Assembly (NCBI RefSeq): GCF_023336905.1
Contig: NZ_JAMBLS010000005.1
Span: forward strand, 1-64,000
Direction of reading: 5' to 3'
DNA from: Bacteroides sp. ET71
GTDB taxonomy: Bacteria; Bacteroidota; Bacteroidia; Bacteroidales; Bacteroidaceae
DNA length: 64,000 bases
The translations under genes were made by a program, and so were the position numbers. The notes under the pieces were generated by a model. It was not told where the DNA came from. It searched no databases and worked only from the letters and a program-made list of their open reading frames with translations. Below, piece by piece: positions 36,824 to 45,482 of this stretch (position 1 is its first letter; each line of letters begins with the position of its first letter).

Positions 36824-39151
36824 ATGAAACGATTCATTCTCTCTTTGCTGTGCCTCCTCCTGCTGGCGGGCACGGGCGCCTTCGCCCAACAAACTTTCTC
36901 GGGACAGGTGGTCGACGAACACCGTCAGCCCTTCCCCTATGTCAATGTCGTGCTTCTCTCCCCGTCCGACTCCGCCTTCGTGGCCGGTACGGTGAGCGGC
37001 GACGACGGACGCTTCTCGCTACGGGCCCCGGCAGCAGGCTTGTTGCTGCGTGTCTCCTTCGTCGGATACACCACTATATATAAGGTAGCAGACCGCCCGG
37101 ACCTGGGCACTCTGACGCTGCTGCCCGACGCGCAGATGCTGGACGGGGTGACCGTCCGTGCCAACCTGCCCAAAGTGCGGCTGAAAGGCGACGCCCAAGT
37201 GACCACCGTGCAGGGCAGTGTGCTGGAAAAGGCCGGCACAGGCAATGACCTGCTGGACAAACTGCCCGGCGTCTCGGCGGACGAAGGCACGGTGAATGTC
37301 TTTGGCAGCGGGCAGGCGGAAGTCTATATCAACGGCCGCAAGATGCGTGACCCTTCGGAGCTGGACCAACTTTCGTCGGACAACATCAAGAGCGTGGAGG
37401 TCGTGCGCAACCCCGGCGCCCGCTACGATGCCTCGGTGCAGGCCGTGGTGCGCATCTACACCTGCAAGCCCCAAGGGGAAGGTTTCGGCTTCAACAACCG
37501 CTTCTACACCAGCTACCAATACGGGTGGAGCGTGCTCGACCAACTGAACATGAACTACCGTCGCGGGGGCTTCGACCTCGGCGCCATGCTTTTCGCCTCG
37601 GACAGTCACGACGAGGACAACAAGGGGCTGGTACAGGAGACGTTCCTCGACTACGATTGGCGGCAGGAGAGCACGATAAACAGCCGCGCCCACAAGCAGA
37701 ACCTGTCGGCAAGCCTCTCCGCGAACTACCAGTTTAACGACCGCCACTCCGCCGGACTCCGTTATGACTTCGACCGCACGCCCAAGGATAAGTGGGACAT
37801 TCTTCCCCTGCCCACCATCGTCTATCGCGACGGCGAACCCTGCGAAACCAGCCTCAGCAGTGGCTGGGAGAATCGCCTGAACACTTCCCATGCCGTGAAC
37901 GTCTACTACAACGGCCGCGCTGCCGACTGGTCCATCGACTTCAACGCCGACGGCTATTGGACGGACTCGAAGACCCCGCAAGACATGCTGGAGCAAGTCA
38001 CCTCGGCCACCGGCACCACCGAGCAGCCGGTCACCAACCGCACCGTCAGAAGCAGCCGCCTCTATGCCGCGAAGCTCATCGCGAGCCATCCCTTGTGGGA
38101 AGGGAATCTCTCCTTCGGCGGCGAATATACGTACAGCCACACCGAGAACAGCTACGTCAACGCCGAAGGCATCCTCCGCAACGACGACAGCCGCATCCGC
38201 GAGAACGCCTGGTCGGCCTTCCTGGAGTATGCCAGAAGTTTTGGCCCCTTGCAGGCACAGGTGGGCGTGCGTTACGAGCACCTCGTCTCCGATTATTACG
38301 AACAAGGCCGCCGCATCGCTGGCCAGAGCCGTACGTACGACAACGTCTTCCCTTCCGTCTCCTTGGCCCTGCCCGTGGGCGACGTGCAGTTGCAGCTTTC
38401 CTATGTCGGCAGCATCAACCGCCCCGACTATTGGCTGCTCCGTAACAGTGTCACCTATATCAACCGTTATACCTACGAGAGCGGCAACCCCGTGCTGAAG
38501 CCCTCGCTGATGCACCGCCTGTCCCTCAACGCTTCGTACCGCTGGGTCTACCTGAACTTGCGCTACCTGCACGTGCGGGACGGCTTCCTCTATCACAGCG
38601 GCACGTATAGCGAAGAGTCCCCCGCCATCAGCCTCGTCCAATACGTTAACACCACCGATGCCGACCGTTTCTACGCCACCCTCACCCTGGCTCCCACCAT
38701 CGGCCTTTGGTCGCCCCAGTTCACCTCCATGCTGTCCAAGCAATGGTTCTACGTCGATACGCCCCGGGGGCGCGAGAACTTCGGCCGTCCCGTAGGTTCC
38801 TTCCGGTGGGACAATAACTTCCGCCTGCCTGCCGGCTTCCAACTGGACGTGGATTTCTGGGCCGAGACGCGCGGCCATGACGAGAGCTATCGCGTGCTCC
38901 GTCCCTCTTGGTACATGGATGCCTCCTTCTATAAAGGCTTCCTCAACGACCGCCTCAGCCTCCAGCTTCGGGCGACCGACCTCTTCAACTCCAGCCGTGC
39001 CCCGCTGACCCTGTACAGCGGCAACCGCCTGATGACCATCGACCAGGAGACACGCCGCCGCGTCAGTCTTACCCTGCGCTATAAGTTCAACGCCGCCAAG
39101 AGCAAGTACAAGGGCACCGGTGCGGGACAGGAGCAGCGCAGCCGCATGTAG
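36824..39151 (+). CDS. TonB-dependent-receptor-like outer-membrane beta-barrel protein
   Basis: 775 residues; the start at 36824 gives signal peptide MKRFILSLLCLLLLAGTGAFAQ. An N-terminal carboxypeptidase-regulatory-like domain (about 22-105: FSGQVVDEHRQPFPYVNVVL) is followed by a plug domain (about 115-215: VTVRANLPKVRLKGDAQV, DLLDKLPGVSADEG, VEVVRNPGARYDAS). A long beta-barrel in the style of the OMP_b-brl_3 group follows. It is shorter than a SusC protein and no SusD gene accompanies it, so it is not a standard glycan importer. Substrate unknown. It may be a target of the TPR/HTH protein encoded upstream. Confidence 0.88.
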   Translation: MKRFILSLLCLLLLAGTGAFAQQTFSGQVVDEHRQPFPYVNVVLLSPSDSAFVAGTVSGDDGRFSLRAPAAGLLLRVSFVGYTTIYKVADRPDLGTLTLLPDAQMLDGVTVRANLPKVRLKGDAQVTTVQGSVLEKAGTGNDLLDKLPGVSADEGTVNVFGSGQAEVYINGRKMRDPSELDQLSSDNIKSVEVVRNPGARYDASVQAVVRIYTCKPQGEGFGFNNRFYTSYQYGWSVLDQLNMNYRRGGFDLGAMLFASDSHDEDNKGLVQETFLDYDWRQESTINSRAHKQNLSASLSANYQFNDRHSAGLRYDFDRTPKDKWDILPLPTIVYRDGEPCETSLSSGWENRLNTSHAVNVYYNGRAADWSIDFNADGYWTDSKTPQDMLEQVTSATGTTEQPVTNRTVRSSRLYAAKLIASHPLWEGNLSFGGEYTYSHTENSYVNAEGILRNDDSRIRENAWSAFLEYARSFGPLQAQVGVRYEHLVSDYYEQGRRIAGQSRTYDNVFPSVSLALPVGDVQLQLSYVGSINRPDYWLLRNSVTYINRYTYESGNPVLKPSLMHRLSLNASYRWVYLNLRYLHVRDGFLYHSGTYSEESPAISLVQYVNTTDADRFYATLTLAPTIGLWSPQFTSMLSKQWFYVDTPRGRENFGRPVGSFRWDNNFRLPAGFQLDVDFWAETRGHDESYRVLRPSWYMDASFYKGFLNDRLSLQLRATDLFNSSRAPLTLYSGNRLMTIDQETRRRVSLTLRYKFNAAKSKYKGTGAGQEQRSRM

Positions 39152-39241
39152 CGACAGCCTCCGGCGATGCTTCTGTATGTTATGCAGCATATATCGGTGA
39201 AATATTGCCTCCGAAGTATGGCTACATTCTTTTTTTCTCAC

Positions 39242-39249
39242 TACTTTTG
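39242..39249 (+). promoter_or_regulatory. -7 promoter element for the SPFH gene group
   Basis: TACTTTTG matches TAnnTTTG, 35 bp before the SPFH start. It probably drives the SPFH-hydrolase-RHH group. Confidence 0.6.
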
Positions 39250-39284
39250 TGCTATCAATTTAATATCACTTTACTTGTATAGTT

Positions 39285-40250
39285 ATGGAAACGAAAGAGA
39301 CTAACTTCAGAGGCTTCCGCCTGAACGGGTTCGGGATGCTTTTCCTTCATTTAGTTGTGTTTACGGCCTTCATTGTGGCCTGTTTTTGGATGGGTGGCAC
39401 GTGCCTCTATGTCTTGGGCGGCGTGTGCATTTTGTGTTGGCTGATTCTGCTGGCGGGCTACATGCAGTTGGAGCCGAATGAAGCGCGTGCAATGGTGTTC
39501 TTCGGACGCTACAAGGGCACGTTCAAGGAGACGGGTTTCTACTGGGTGAATCCGTTCTACGACAAAAAGAAGCTGTCCCTCCGCGCCAGGAATCTGGACG
39601 TGGAGCCTATCAAGGTGAACGACAAGGTAGGTAACCCGATACTCATCGGTCTGGTGCTGGTGTGGAAACTGAAGGACACGTACAAGGCGATGTTCGAAAT
39701 CGATTCGCAGACGATGGCTGCGGCTTCCGTCCCCGCCGGCAACGGCAAGGAAGTGAGCATTAACGCCGGCAACACCGTGGCCGGACGGATGAATGCCTTC
39801 GAGAACTTCGTGCGTGTGCAGAGCGACGCTGCCTTGCGCCAGGTGGCCGGGCAGTATGCCTACGATGACAACGAGGGCGAGGCCGGTGAATTGACCCTCC
39901 GCTCGGGTGGCGAGGAGATTAACGAACAGTTGGAGCAGAAACTGAACGAACGCCTCGTCATGGCCGGCCTGGAGGTGGTGGAGGCCCGCATCAACTACCT
40001 GGCCTATGCGCCCGAGATTGCCGCCGTCATGCTCCGCCGCCAGCAGGCATCGGCCATCATCGGCGCCCGCGAGAAGATTGTGGAAGGCGCCGTGTCCATG
40101 GTACACATGGCGCTGGAGAAGCTGGAGAAAGACAACATAGTAGAGCTGGACGAGGACAAGAAGGCGGCGATGGTGAGCAACCTGCTCGTGGTGCTCTGTG
40201 CCGACGAGTCCGCCCAGCCGGTGCTGAATACAGGAACCCTTAACCATTGA
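39285..40250 (+). CDS. SPFH/Band 7 domain membrane protein
   Basis: 321 residues: two N-terminal hydrophobic helices (about 20-38 and 42-58), then a band-7/SPFH domain starting at LEPNEARAMVFFGRYKGTFKETGFYWVNPF. A long helical stretch with QQASAIIGAREKIVEGAVSM and EKLEKDNIVELDEDKKAAMVSNLLVVLC closes it. SPFH proteins form large oligomeric scaffolds in the cytoplasmic membrane, often tied to membrane stress or protease control. It begins a same-strand group: alpha/beta hydrolase (16-bp gap), ribbon-helix-helix protein and a small membrane protein. I recall an SPFH gene with an Arc-type gene as a recurrent pair in Bacteroides. Confidence 0.93.
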   Translation: METKETNFRGFRLNGFGMLFLHLVVFTAFIVACFWMGGTCLYVLGGVCILCWLILLAGYMQLEPNEARAMVFFGRYKGTFKETGFYWVNPFYDKKKLSLRARNLDVEPIKVNDKVGNPILIGLVLVWKLKDTYKAMFEIDSQTMAAASVPAGNGKEVSINAGNTVAGRMNAFENFVRVQSDAALRQVAGQYAYDDNEGEAGELTLRSGGEEINEQLEQKLNERLVMAGLEVVEARINYLAYAPEIAAVMLRRQQASAIIGAREKIVEGAVSMVHMALEKLEKDNIVELDEDKKAAMVSNLLVVLCADESAQPVLNTGTLNH

Positions 40251-40266
40251 CCGGAGGACGCCGACG

Positions 40267-41622
40267 ATGAAGCCTTATACCTTATTCTTATATGCGTGTC
40301 TGCTGTCGGCGGTGTGTGTCCTGTGGCCGGTCAGGGTGCAGGCGCAGGAGTCCGACGCCCTGTCGGAAGCCCGGCGCGCCTACCGTTACTTCGTGGCCGG
40401 ACAGGGGGACAGCCTCTACGTCATGCTCACTGCGGAGATGCAGGCCGCCCTGTCGCCACAGGTCTTGGGCGGGATGTATGCGCAGTTGGAAGCCCAGTTT
40501 GGCCCCTTGCAGTCGGAGGGCGAGTGGCAACAGGTCGAGGCGCAAGGGTTGAAAGTCTGCCTGCGCGACATGACCTTCCAGCGTTATGCCCTGCGCTTCC
40601 AGGCGGCTTTCGATGCCGGGGGACGCATCGCGGGGTTGTTCGTGAAGCCTGCGCCCCGTGCTTCGTCCGAACCGCCTGCGGCTTTTGACAGTCGGAAGAT
40701 GGAAGAGCGCGACACGGTGGTGGCCTGCGGCAAGTTCCGACTGCCCGCCACGCTGACCCTGCCCCGCCTGCCGGAAGGCAAACGGGTGCCCTGCGTGGTC
40801 TTGGTGCACGGTTCCGGCCCGCAAGACCGCGACGAGACCTTTGGTCCCAACAAGCCTTTCCGCGACCTGGCGTGGGGATTGGCCGAGCGGGGCATCGCCA
40901 CCCTACGCTATGACAAGCGCACGCGGGTCTACGGCAAAGATTTCGTGCCCGAAGGCCGCGAGGCCGATTATGATACCGAGGTCGTGGACGACGCTGTGGC
41001 CGCCATCGCCCTGGCGCAAGGGGGACTGCCCGGCGTGGATGCCGACAGCGTTTACCTGTTGGGCCACAGCCTGGGCGGGATGTTGGCGCCGCGCATCGCC
41101 CTCCGTTCCGAAGAAGCCTTGGCCGGCGTCATCCTGCTGGCTGCCCCGGCACGCCCGCTGGAAGATCTGCTGCTGGAACAGGTGGCCTATCTGAACAGCC
41201 TTGCCCCCTCGGCGGAAGGCCGTCGGCAGGAGGCTGAGCTGAAGCGGCAGGTGGCCAACGTCAAGCGGCTGGGCACGTCTGCGTTTTGCGACACTATCGC
41301 CTTGCCCTTGGGGATGCCCCGCTCGTACTGGGCCGATGCCGTGGCTTGTCGCCCTGTGGAGGAAGCCGTCCGTCTGACGTGCCCCCTGCTGGTGTTGCAG
41401 GGCGAGCGCGATTATCAGGTGACGATGCACGATTTCGGCTTGTGGCGTGCCGGGCTGTTGAGGCAGCGGAACGCCGTCTGCAAGTCCTATCCGCGCCTGA
41501 ACCATCTGTTGCAGGAAGGCACGGGAAAGGCCACGCCCGACGAATACCAGCAGTCCTCGCCCGTCCCGGCTTATGTGGCCGACGACCTGGTGCGCTTCAT
41601 CCGCACCGGCCGCGTGGACTGA
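40267..41622 (+). CDS. Exported alpha/beta hydrolase (serine esterase/peptidase type)
   Basis: 451 residues with a signal peptide (LLSAVCVLWPVRVQAQ). A small N-terminal domain (about 28-125) resembles DUF3887-type helical/beta modules. The hydrolase domain begins near 150 with VPCVVLVHGSGPQDRDE (oxyanion HG) and has the nucleophile elbow GHSLGGMLA. The catalytic Asp is probably in QGERDYQV and the His in PRLNHLLQEG. The same two-domain layout occurs in Bacteroides acyl esterases and peptidases; the substrate is unknown. It follows the SPFH gene by 16 bp and is very likely in its operon. Confidence 0.88.
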   Translation: MKPYTLFLYACLLSAVCVLWPVRVQAQESDALSEARRAYRYFVAGQGDSLYVMLTAEMQAALSPQVLGGMYAQLEAQFGPLQSEGEWQQVEAQGLKVCLRDMTFQRYALRFQAAFDAGGRIAGLFVKPAPRASSEPPAAFDSRKMEERDTVVACGKFRLPATLTLPRLPEGKRVPCVVLVHGSGPQDRDETFGPNKPFRDLAWGLAERGIATLRYDKRTRVYGKDFVPEGREADYDTEVVDDAVAAIALAQGGLPGVDADSVYLLGHSLGGMLAPRIALRSEEALAGVILLAAPARPLEDLLLEQVAYLNSLAPSAEGRRQEAELKRQVANVKRLGTSAFCDTIALPLGMPRSYWADAVACRPVEEAVRLTCPLLVLQGERDYQVTMHDFGLWRAGLLRQRNAVCKSYPRLNHLLQEGTGKATPDEYQQSSPVPAYVADDLVRFIRTGRVD

Positions 41623-41673
41623 AGGTCTGCTTCTCATGTTTTCACTTTTCATTCATCATTCTTCATTCAGACA

Positions 41674-41892
41674 GTGGCAAAGAAAGAATCGAACATAAAG
41701 ACTTTTGTATTGCGCGTGGATGCTGCCACGATGGACGCCCTCGAGAAGTGGGCTGCCGACGAGTTCCGCAGCATCAACGGCCAGCTCCAGTGGATTATCA
41801 CCGAAGCCCTGCGCAAAAACGGACGCCTGAAGAAATCGCGCCGTCCGGCCGCCCCGCCTGACCCTCCCGCTGCGGAAGAGGAAACAGGCTGA
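41674..41892 (+). CDS. Arc-type ribbon-helix-helix DNA-binding protein
   Basis: A 72-residue protein with a GTG start at 41674. The ribbon strand is IKTFVLRVDA; helix A is ATMDALEKWAADEF; helix B is SINGQLQWIITEALRKNG. This gives the MetJ/Arc fold that inserts a beta-ribbon in the DNA major groove. A basic then Pro/Glu-rich tail (LKKSRRPAAPPDPPAAEEET) follows. No ATG fits, and the conserved first strand begins six residues after the GTG. It sits 51 bp behind the hydrolase in the SPFH group and may regulate that group. Confidence 0.85.
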   Translation: MAKKESNIKTFVLRVDAATMDALEKWAADEFRSINGQLQWIITEALRKNGRLKKSRRPAAPPDPPAAEEETG

Positions 41893-41900
41893 CCCTGCCG

Positions 41901-41965
41901 TCCGCAAGGGGCACGCTTCGTGCGGACAAGAGCCTTCCTTCGTGTGCGGAAGAAGCATGGCGTCT
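41901..41965 (+). repeat. Degenerate GC-rich array (20-24-bp steps)
   Basis: TCCGCAAGGGGCACG (41901), TGCGGACAAGAGCC (41921) and TGCGGAAGAAGCATGG (41945) repeat the GC-rich core at steps of 20 and 24 bp. It lies in the 117-bp gap between the RHH gene and the small membrane-protein gene. It is the least regular member of the family. Confidence 0.5.
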
Positions 41966-42009
41966 CTCCGCTTCGTCTATTTTTATGTAGAACATCATGT
42001 AATCAGCTT

Positions 42010-42474
42010 ATGAAACTCATTCATCTGGGGCCCGCTTCCCCGCAAAACCTTCCCAACCTCCGTTTCCGTCCCGCCCCGGCAGACCGCCTGCTGGAGTTGG
42101 CGGCCCTGCTGCCGCTGCTGGCCAACGGCATCTACGTCCTGGTGCAATGGCGCCGGCTGGGCGATGCCCTGCCTTCCGACTGCTACTCCTTGCTGCTGAC
42201 GGCGTTGCTGCTGTTCCTCCTGCTGTTTGGCGCGGGCTACTTGCCTCTGAACAGCATCAACTTCCCCTTCCGTCTGAAGCCGCACACCGCCGCCCGCCAA
42301 TACGTGTTGGCGCTTCGCTTCTGCCGGGCGATAAACATCGTGCTGTCCCTGATGTTCCTTTTCGCCACGTTGGCCGTCTTCCATCCCTGGGCCGATGCCG
42401 CCCGGGCGGGTTGCCTGGTGCTGCTGATAGCGGTCTTCGCAGGCTACTTCTGGCTGGCGTGGCGCGCCCGCTGA
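42010..42474 (+). CDS. Hypothetical membrane protein with about four spans
   Basis: 154 residues from ATG 42010 (MKLIHLGPASPQNLPNLRF). Four hydrophobic helices lie at about 28-46, 59-77, 100-122 and 129-150, and a loop motif LPLNSINFPFRLKPHTAARQYVL separates the second and third. The N-P-F-rich loop resembles small DUF1648-like membrane proteins, but this is a loose likeness and I assign no function. It follows the RHH gene on the same strand and could belong to the SPFH group, although an array separates them. Confidence 0.75.
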   Translation: MKLIHLGPASPQNLPNLRFRPAPADRLLELAALLPLLANGIYVLVQWRRLGDALPSDCYSLLLTALLLFLLLFGAGYLPLNSINFPFRLKPHTAARQYVLALRFCRAINIVLSLMFLFATLAVFHPWADAARAGCLVLLIAVFAGYFWLAWRAR

Positions 42475-42576
42475 CGTCCGCCGCCCCTTTCCGTCCCTTT
42501 GTCTTTCTTCCCCTGATTCCTTCCCACCGTTGTTGCCGGAAGGTCTCAGGGGACTTTTTTAGGGAGAAATGCGCCA

Positions 42577-42653
42577 TACCTACTCATTACCAGTTTCTCC
42601 GTATTATACCATTTTTTAGGTATTGCCCCACTTTTTAACTCCCTCTACCTTTG
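42577..42653 (+). promoter_or_regulatory. Promoter and candidate regulator sites of the porin-imelysin operon
   Basis: The -7 box is TACCTTTG (42646-42653), with ATTG as a weak -33 at 42622-42625 and the preferred 20-bp spacer. Upstream, CGTATTATACC (42600-42610) ends exactly 35 bp before the -7 box; the same 11-mer at the same distance precedes the candidate small RNA at 49.7 kb. TACC-n8-GGTA (42607-42622) and TACCTACTCATTAC (42577-42590) add further possible operator half-sites. The A/T-rich promoter contrasts with the GC-rich surroundings. Confidence 0.6.
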
Positions 42654-42682
42654 CGGCAGGAAAAATCAAAAGAAAAAAGACA

Positions 42683-44008
42683 ATGAGACAAAAACTGTTA
42701 ATGGTTCTGTTGGGCGCGCTGTTCGGTCTGGGCACTGCCTGGGCAGAGGGGCTGGGAGAGGTTGGCAAGGCCGATGCTGCCGCTCATAATGACACGGAGA
42801 AGAAGGAGACGAAGAAATCGCGCTTTACCATCGGCGGATATGGCGAGGCGGTCTACAGCCGCAACTTCTACAGCGACAGCTACCTGCGCTATACCAGTGC
42901 TGATGCCCACAAAGACGAGAAGCACAGCCGCTTCGACTTGCCGCACGTGGTGCTGATGCTGGGCTACGACTTCGGCAAAGGCTGGTCGTTCGGCACCGAA
43001 ATCGAGTTTGAGCACGGCGGTACGGAGAGTGCCATCGAGATTGAAGAAGAAGAAGGCGGCGAATACGAGAGCGAAATCGAGCGCGGCGGGGAAGTGGCCC
43101 TGGAGCAGTTCTGGATTCAGAAGTCCTTCTGTCCCCAGTTCAACATCCGTCTGGGTCACATCATCGTACCTGTGGGTGCCACGAATGCCCACCATCTGCC
43201 CACCGAGTTCTTCGGCGTCTACCGTCCCGAGGGCGAAAACACTATATTCCCCTGCACCTGGCACGAGACGGGCGTCAGCCTTTGGGGCCAGACGGGCGAC
43301 TGGCGTTACGAAGCCTTGCTGATTGCCGGCCTCGACTCGGAGCGCTTCGGGCGCAAGGGCTGGATTCACGACGGTTCGGCATCGCCCTACGAGTTTAAGA
43401 TTGCCAACTCCCTGGCAGGGGCTTTCCGCATCGACAACTATTCCATCAAGGGCCTGCGCCTCTCTGTGAGCGGCTATGCCGGCAACTCTTTCCATAACAC
43501 CCTGAAAACGCCCTCCAGCAGCTACGACAACGTGAAAGGCACGGTGCTGATAGGTGCTTTCGACTTCCACTTCGACCGCTGGAACTGGGTGGCCCGCGGC
43601 AACTTCGACTACGGACACCTGTCCGACTCTGACGTTATCACGGCCTACAACATGGACGGTACCAACACTTCGCCCAGCCCCAAGCAGTCGGTGGGCTCTG
43701 CTGCCCTGGCCGCAGGCATCGAGGTGGGCTACAACATCTTCTCGCAGATTAACAAGCTGCACCAGCAGGGCCAGAAGTTTTACCTCTTCGGACGCTACGA
43801 TTACTACGACTCCATGTACGACACGGCGCCTTCCATCGTCGATTTCCAGTACTGCGGACGCCACCGCGTGGCCGTGGGTGTGAACTATTACCCCATCAAG
43901 GACATAGTGTTGAAAGGCGAATACTCCATCGGGCTGCTGAAGAGCCGCTACAACAACGAACCTTCGCTTTCGTTCGGTGTGGCCTACGCAGGCTTGTTCA
44001 ACATGTAA
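42683..44008 (+). CDS. Porin-like outer-membrane beta-barrel protein
   Basis: 441 residues with signal peptide MRQKLLMVLLGALFGLGTAWA. After a charged linker, the barrel begins FTIGGYGEAVYSRNFYSD and shows alternating aromatic strands (WSFGTEIEFEHGG, FWIQKSFCPQFNIRLGHI, WNWVARGNFDYGHLSD), ending in a strand with a terminal GLFNM. An acidic loop EIEEEEGGEYESEIERGGE lies between early strands. It resembles phosphate-selective-porin-type barrels of Bacteroidota. It is the first gene of the porin-imelysin-di-haem oxidoreductase-CcsBA group. The acidic loop could bind metal ions, but that is only an inference. Confidence 0.85.
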   Translation: MRQKLLMVLLGALFGLGTAWAEGLGEVGKADAAAHNDTEKKETKKSRFTIGGYGEAVYSRNFYSDSYLRYTSADAHKDEKHSRFDLPHVVLMLGYDFGKGWSFGTEIEFEHGGTESAIEIEEEEGGEYESEIERGGEVALEQFWIQKSFCPQFNIRLGHIIVPVGATNAHHLPTEFFGVYRPEGENTIFPCTWHETGVSLWGQTGDWRYEALLIAGLDSERFGRKGWIHDGSASPYEFKIANSLAGAFRIDNYSIKGLRLSVSGYAGNSFHNTLKTPSSSYDNVKGTVLIGAFDFHFDRWNWVARGNFDYGHLSDSDVITAYNMDGTNTSPSPKQSVGSAALAAGIEVGYNIFSQINKLHQQGQKFYLFGRYDYYDSMYDTAPSIVDFQYCGRHRVAVGVNYYPIKDIVLKGEYSIGLLKSRYNNEPSLSFGVAYAGLFNM

Positions 44009-44044
44009 TCTCAGAATAACAATCATTTAAACATCCTATCAACA

Positions 44045-45361
44045 ATGAACATGAAAAAGTATCTGAAAATGCCGCTTTACGTGGCAAGCCTCGCCCTGAT
44101 GACTGCGGGCGTGGCATCTTGTAGTGACGACGAAGGTCCCGGCACGAGTGCGCGCGACGAGCGCGAAGCCGCCCTCCGGCTTGTAGTGAACGACTACGTG
44201 GACCGCACCGTGATTCCTACCTATGAGCAACTGGCGGATGCCTCCGTCGAACTGCACACGGCGTGTCTGGCCATGTACAACGCCGGCGTGGGCAACGTCA
44301 CGTCGGCCCAGGTGGAGACGGCCGGCGAGGCCTGGAAGAAGGCCCGCGAGTATTGGGAGCGTAGCGAAGCCTGGCTCTATGGCCCGGCCGGCGACTACAA
44401 CGTCGACCCCCACATCGACTCCTGGCCCTTGGACCAAGGACTGCTGGACGACCTCTTGGCCAACAGCTCCGAGATGGCCAAGATGGATGCGGATGGCGTG
44501 TACATCTCTTCCCAAGACTACGGCCTGCTGGGCTTCCATGCGCTGGAGTACATGCTCTTTGCCATCGAAGGCTCGGGCATGTCGCAGACGTCAGTGCCCC
44601 ACAGCACGGACTATACGGCCGAAGAGCTCAGCTACATTGCCGGCGTGGCGGGCGACCTGCGCAACCACTGCATCTTTCTGGAGGCAGCCTGGGTGGGCGA
44701 GGACAACATCAGTTCGAGCAAGCAAGACATTCTGGCACAAGTACGCAGCGTGGCTGACTTTGCAGCCAACAATACTTCCATCCGCACGGTGCTGACCGAC
44801 CTGGCCAACGGCTTGTGTTATGCCGACCTGATGAAGAATCCGTCCGAAGGCGGAGGAAACGACTTTGTGAACTACCTGGACGCCATCCAGGCCGTAGTGA
44901 CCGACGGCATCCAGAACATTGCCAACGAGGTGGGCAACGTGAAGATAGGCAACCCCACCGGCATGGGAACGGGCGACGACTTCGAGTACGACCCCAACTA
45001 CATTGAGTCGCCCTACAGCCTCAATTCGATTAACGACTTCAAGGGTAACATCATTTCCATCGAGAATGCCTACATGGGCATCCAGTCTTCCAAGGACTAC
45101 AACAGCGGCGAAACCCTTATCCGTCCGGTGGACCACTCGCTCAGCGCCTACGTGGCTTCGCTGGATGCCGACCTCGATGCCCGCGTGCAGGCAGCCATCA
45201 CGGCGGCCTACGATGCCATCAGCGAGATGCAAGAGCCGTTCGTAGTGACCTGCTCCTCGTCCGGACCGTATGTCGAGGTGAACCGCGCCGCCATCACGGC
45301 CTGCAACGCGTTGAACGACATCTTCGACGAAGTGCTGCGACTGATTGAGGAACAACGTTGA
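44045..45361 (+). CDS. Imelysin-family (M75) iron-regulated lipoprotein
   Basis: 438 residues; the lipoprotein signal ends TAGVASCSDDEG. The imelysin core has the metal-site motif G-x-H-x-x-E as GFHALEYMLF (H165, E168), plus WLYGPAGDYNVDPHIDSWPLD, and a second helical repeat containing NSINDFKGNIISIENAYMG. Imelysin/IrpA/EfeO-like proteins bind iron or haem at the cell surface or in the periplasm and are usually induced by iron limitation. It lies 36 bp after the porin gene and 121 bp before the di-haem oxidoreductase gene. ATG 44051 is an alternative start. Confidence 0.92.
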   Translation: MNMKKYLKMPLYVASLALMTAGVASCSDDEGPGTSARDEREAALRLVVNDYVDRTVIPTYEQLADASVELHTACLAMYNAGVGNVTSAQVETAGEAWKKAREYWERSEAWLYGPAGDYNVDPHIDSWPLDQGLLDDLLANSSEMAKMDADGVYISSQDYGLLGFHALEYMLFAIEGSGMSQTSVPHSTDYTAEELSYIAGVAGDLRNHCIFLEAAWVGEDNISSSKQDILAQVRSVADFAANNTSIRTVLTDLANGLCYADLMKNPSEGGGNDFVNYLDAIQAVVTDGIQNIANEVGNVKIGNPTGMGTGDDFEYDPNYIESPYSLNSINDFKGNIISIENAYMGIQSSKDYNSGETLIRPVDHSLSAYVASLDADLDARVQAAITAAYDAISEMQEPFVVTCSSSGPYVEVNRAAITACNALNDIFDEVLRLIEEQR

Positions 45362-45482
45362 CAGAGGTACGCAGAGCGGAAGATGCTGAACGTGAAACCT
45401 GTCGGCGGACATCGGCCTGTTGGGGCGGGTGTTCGCCCGCAGTGCTTGAAACTGATATGTCTAACTAACTAAACCATTCATT

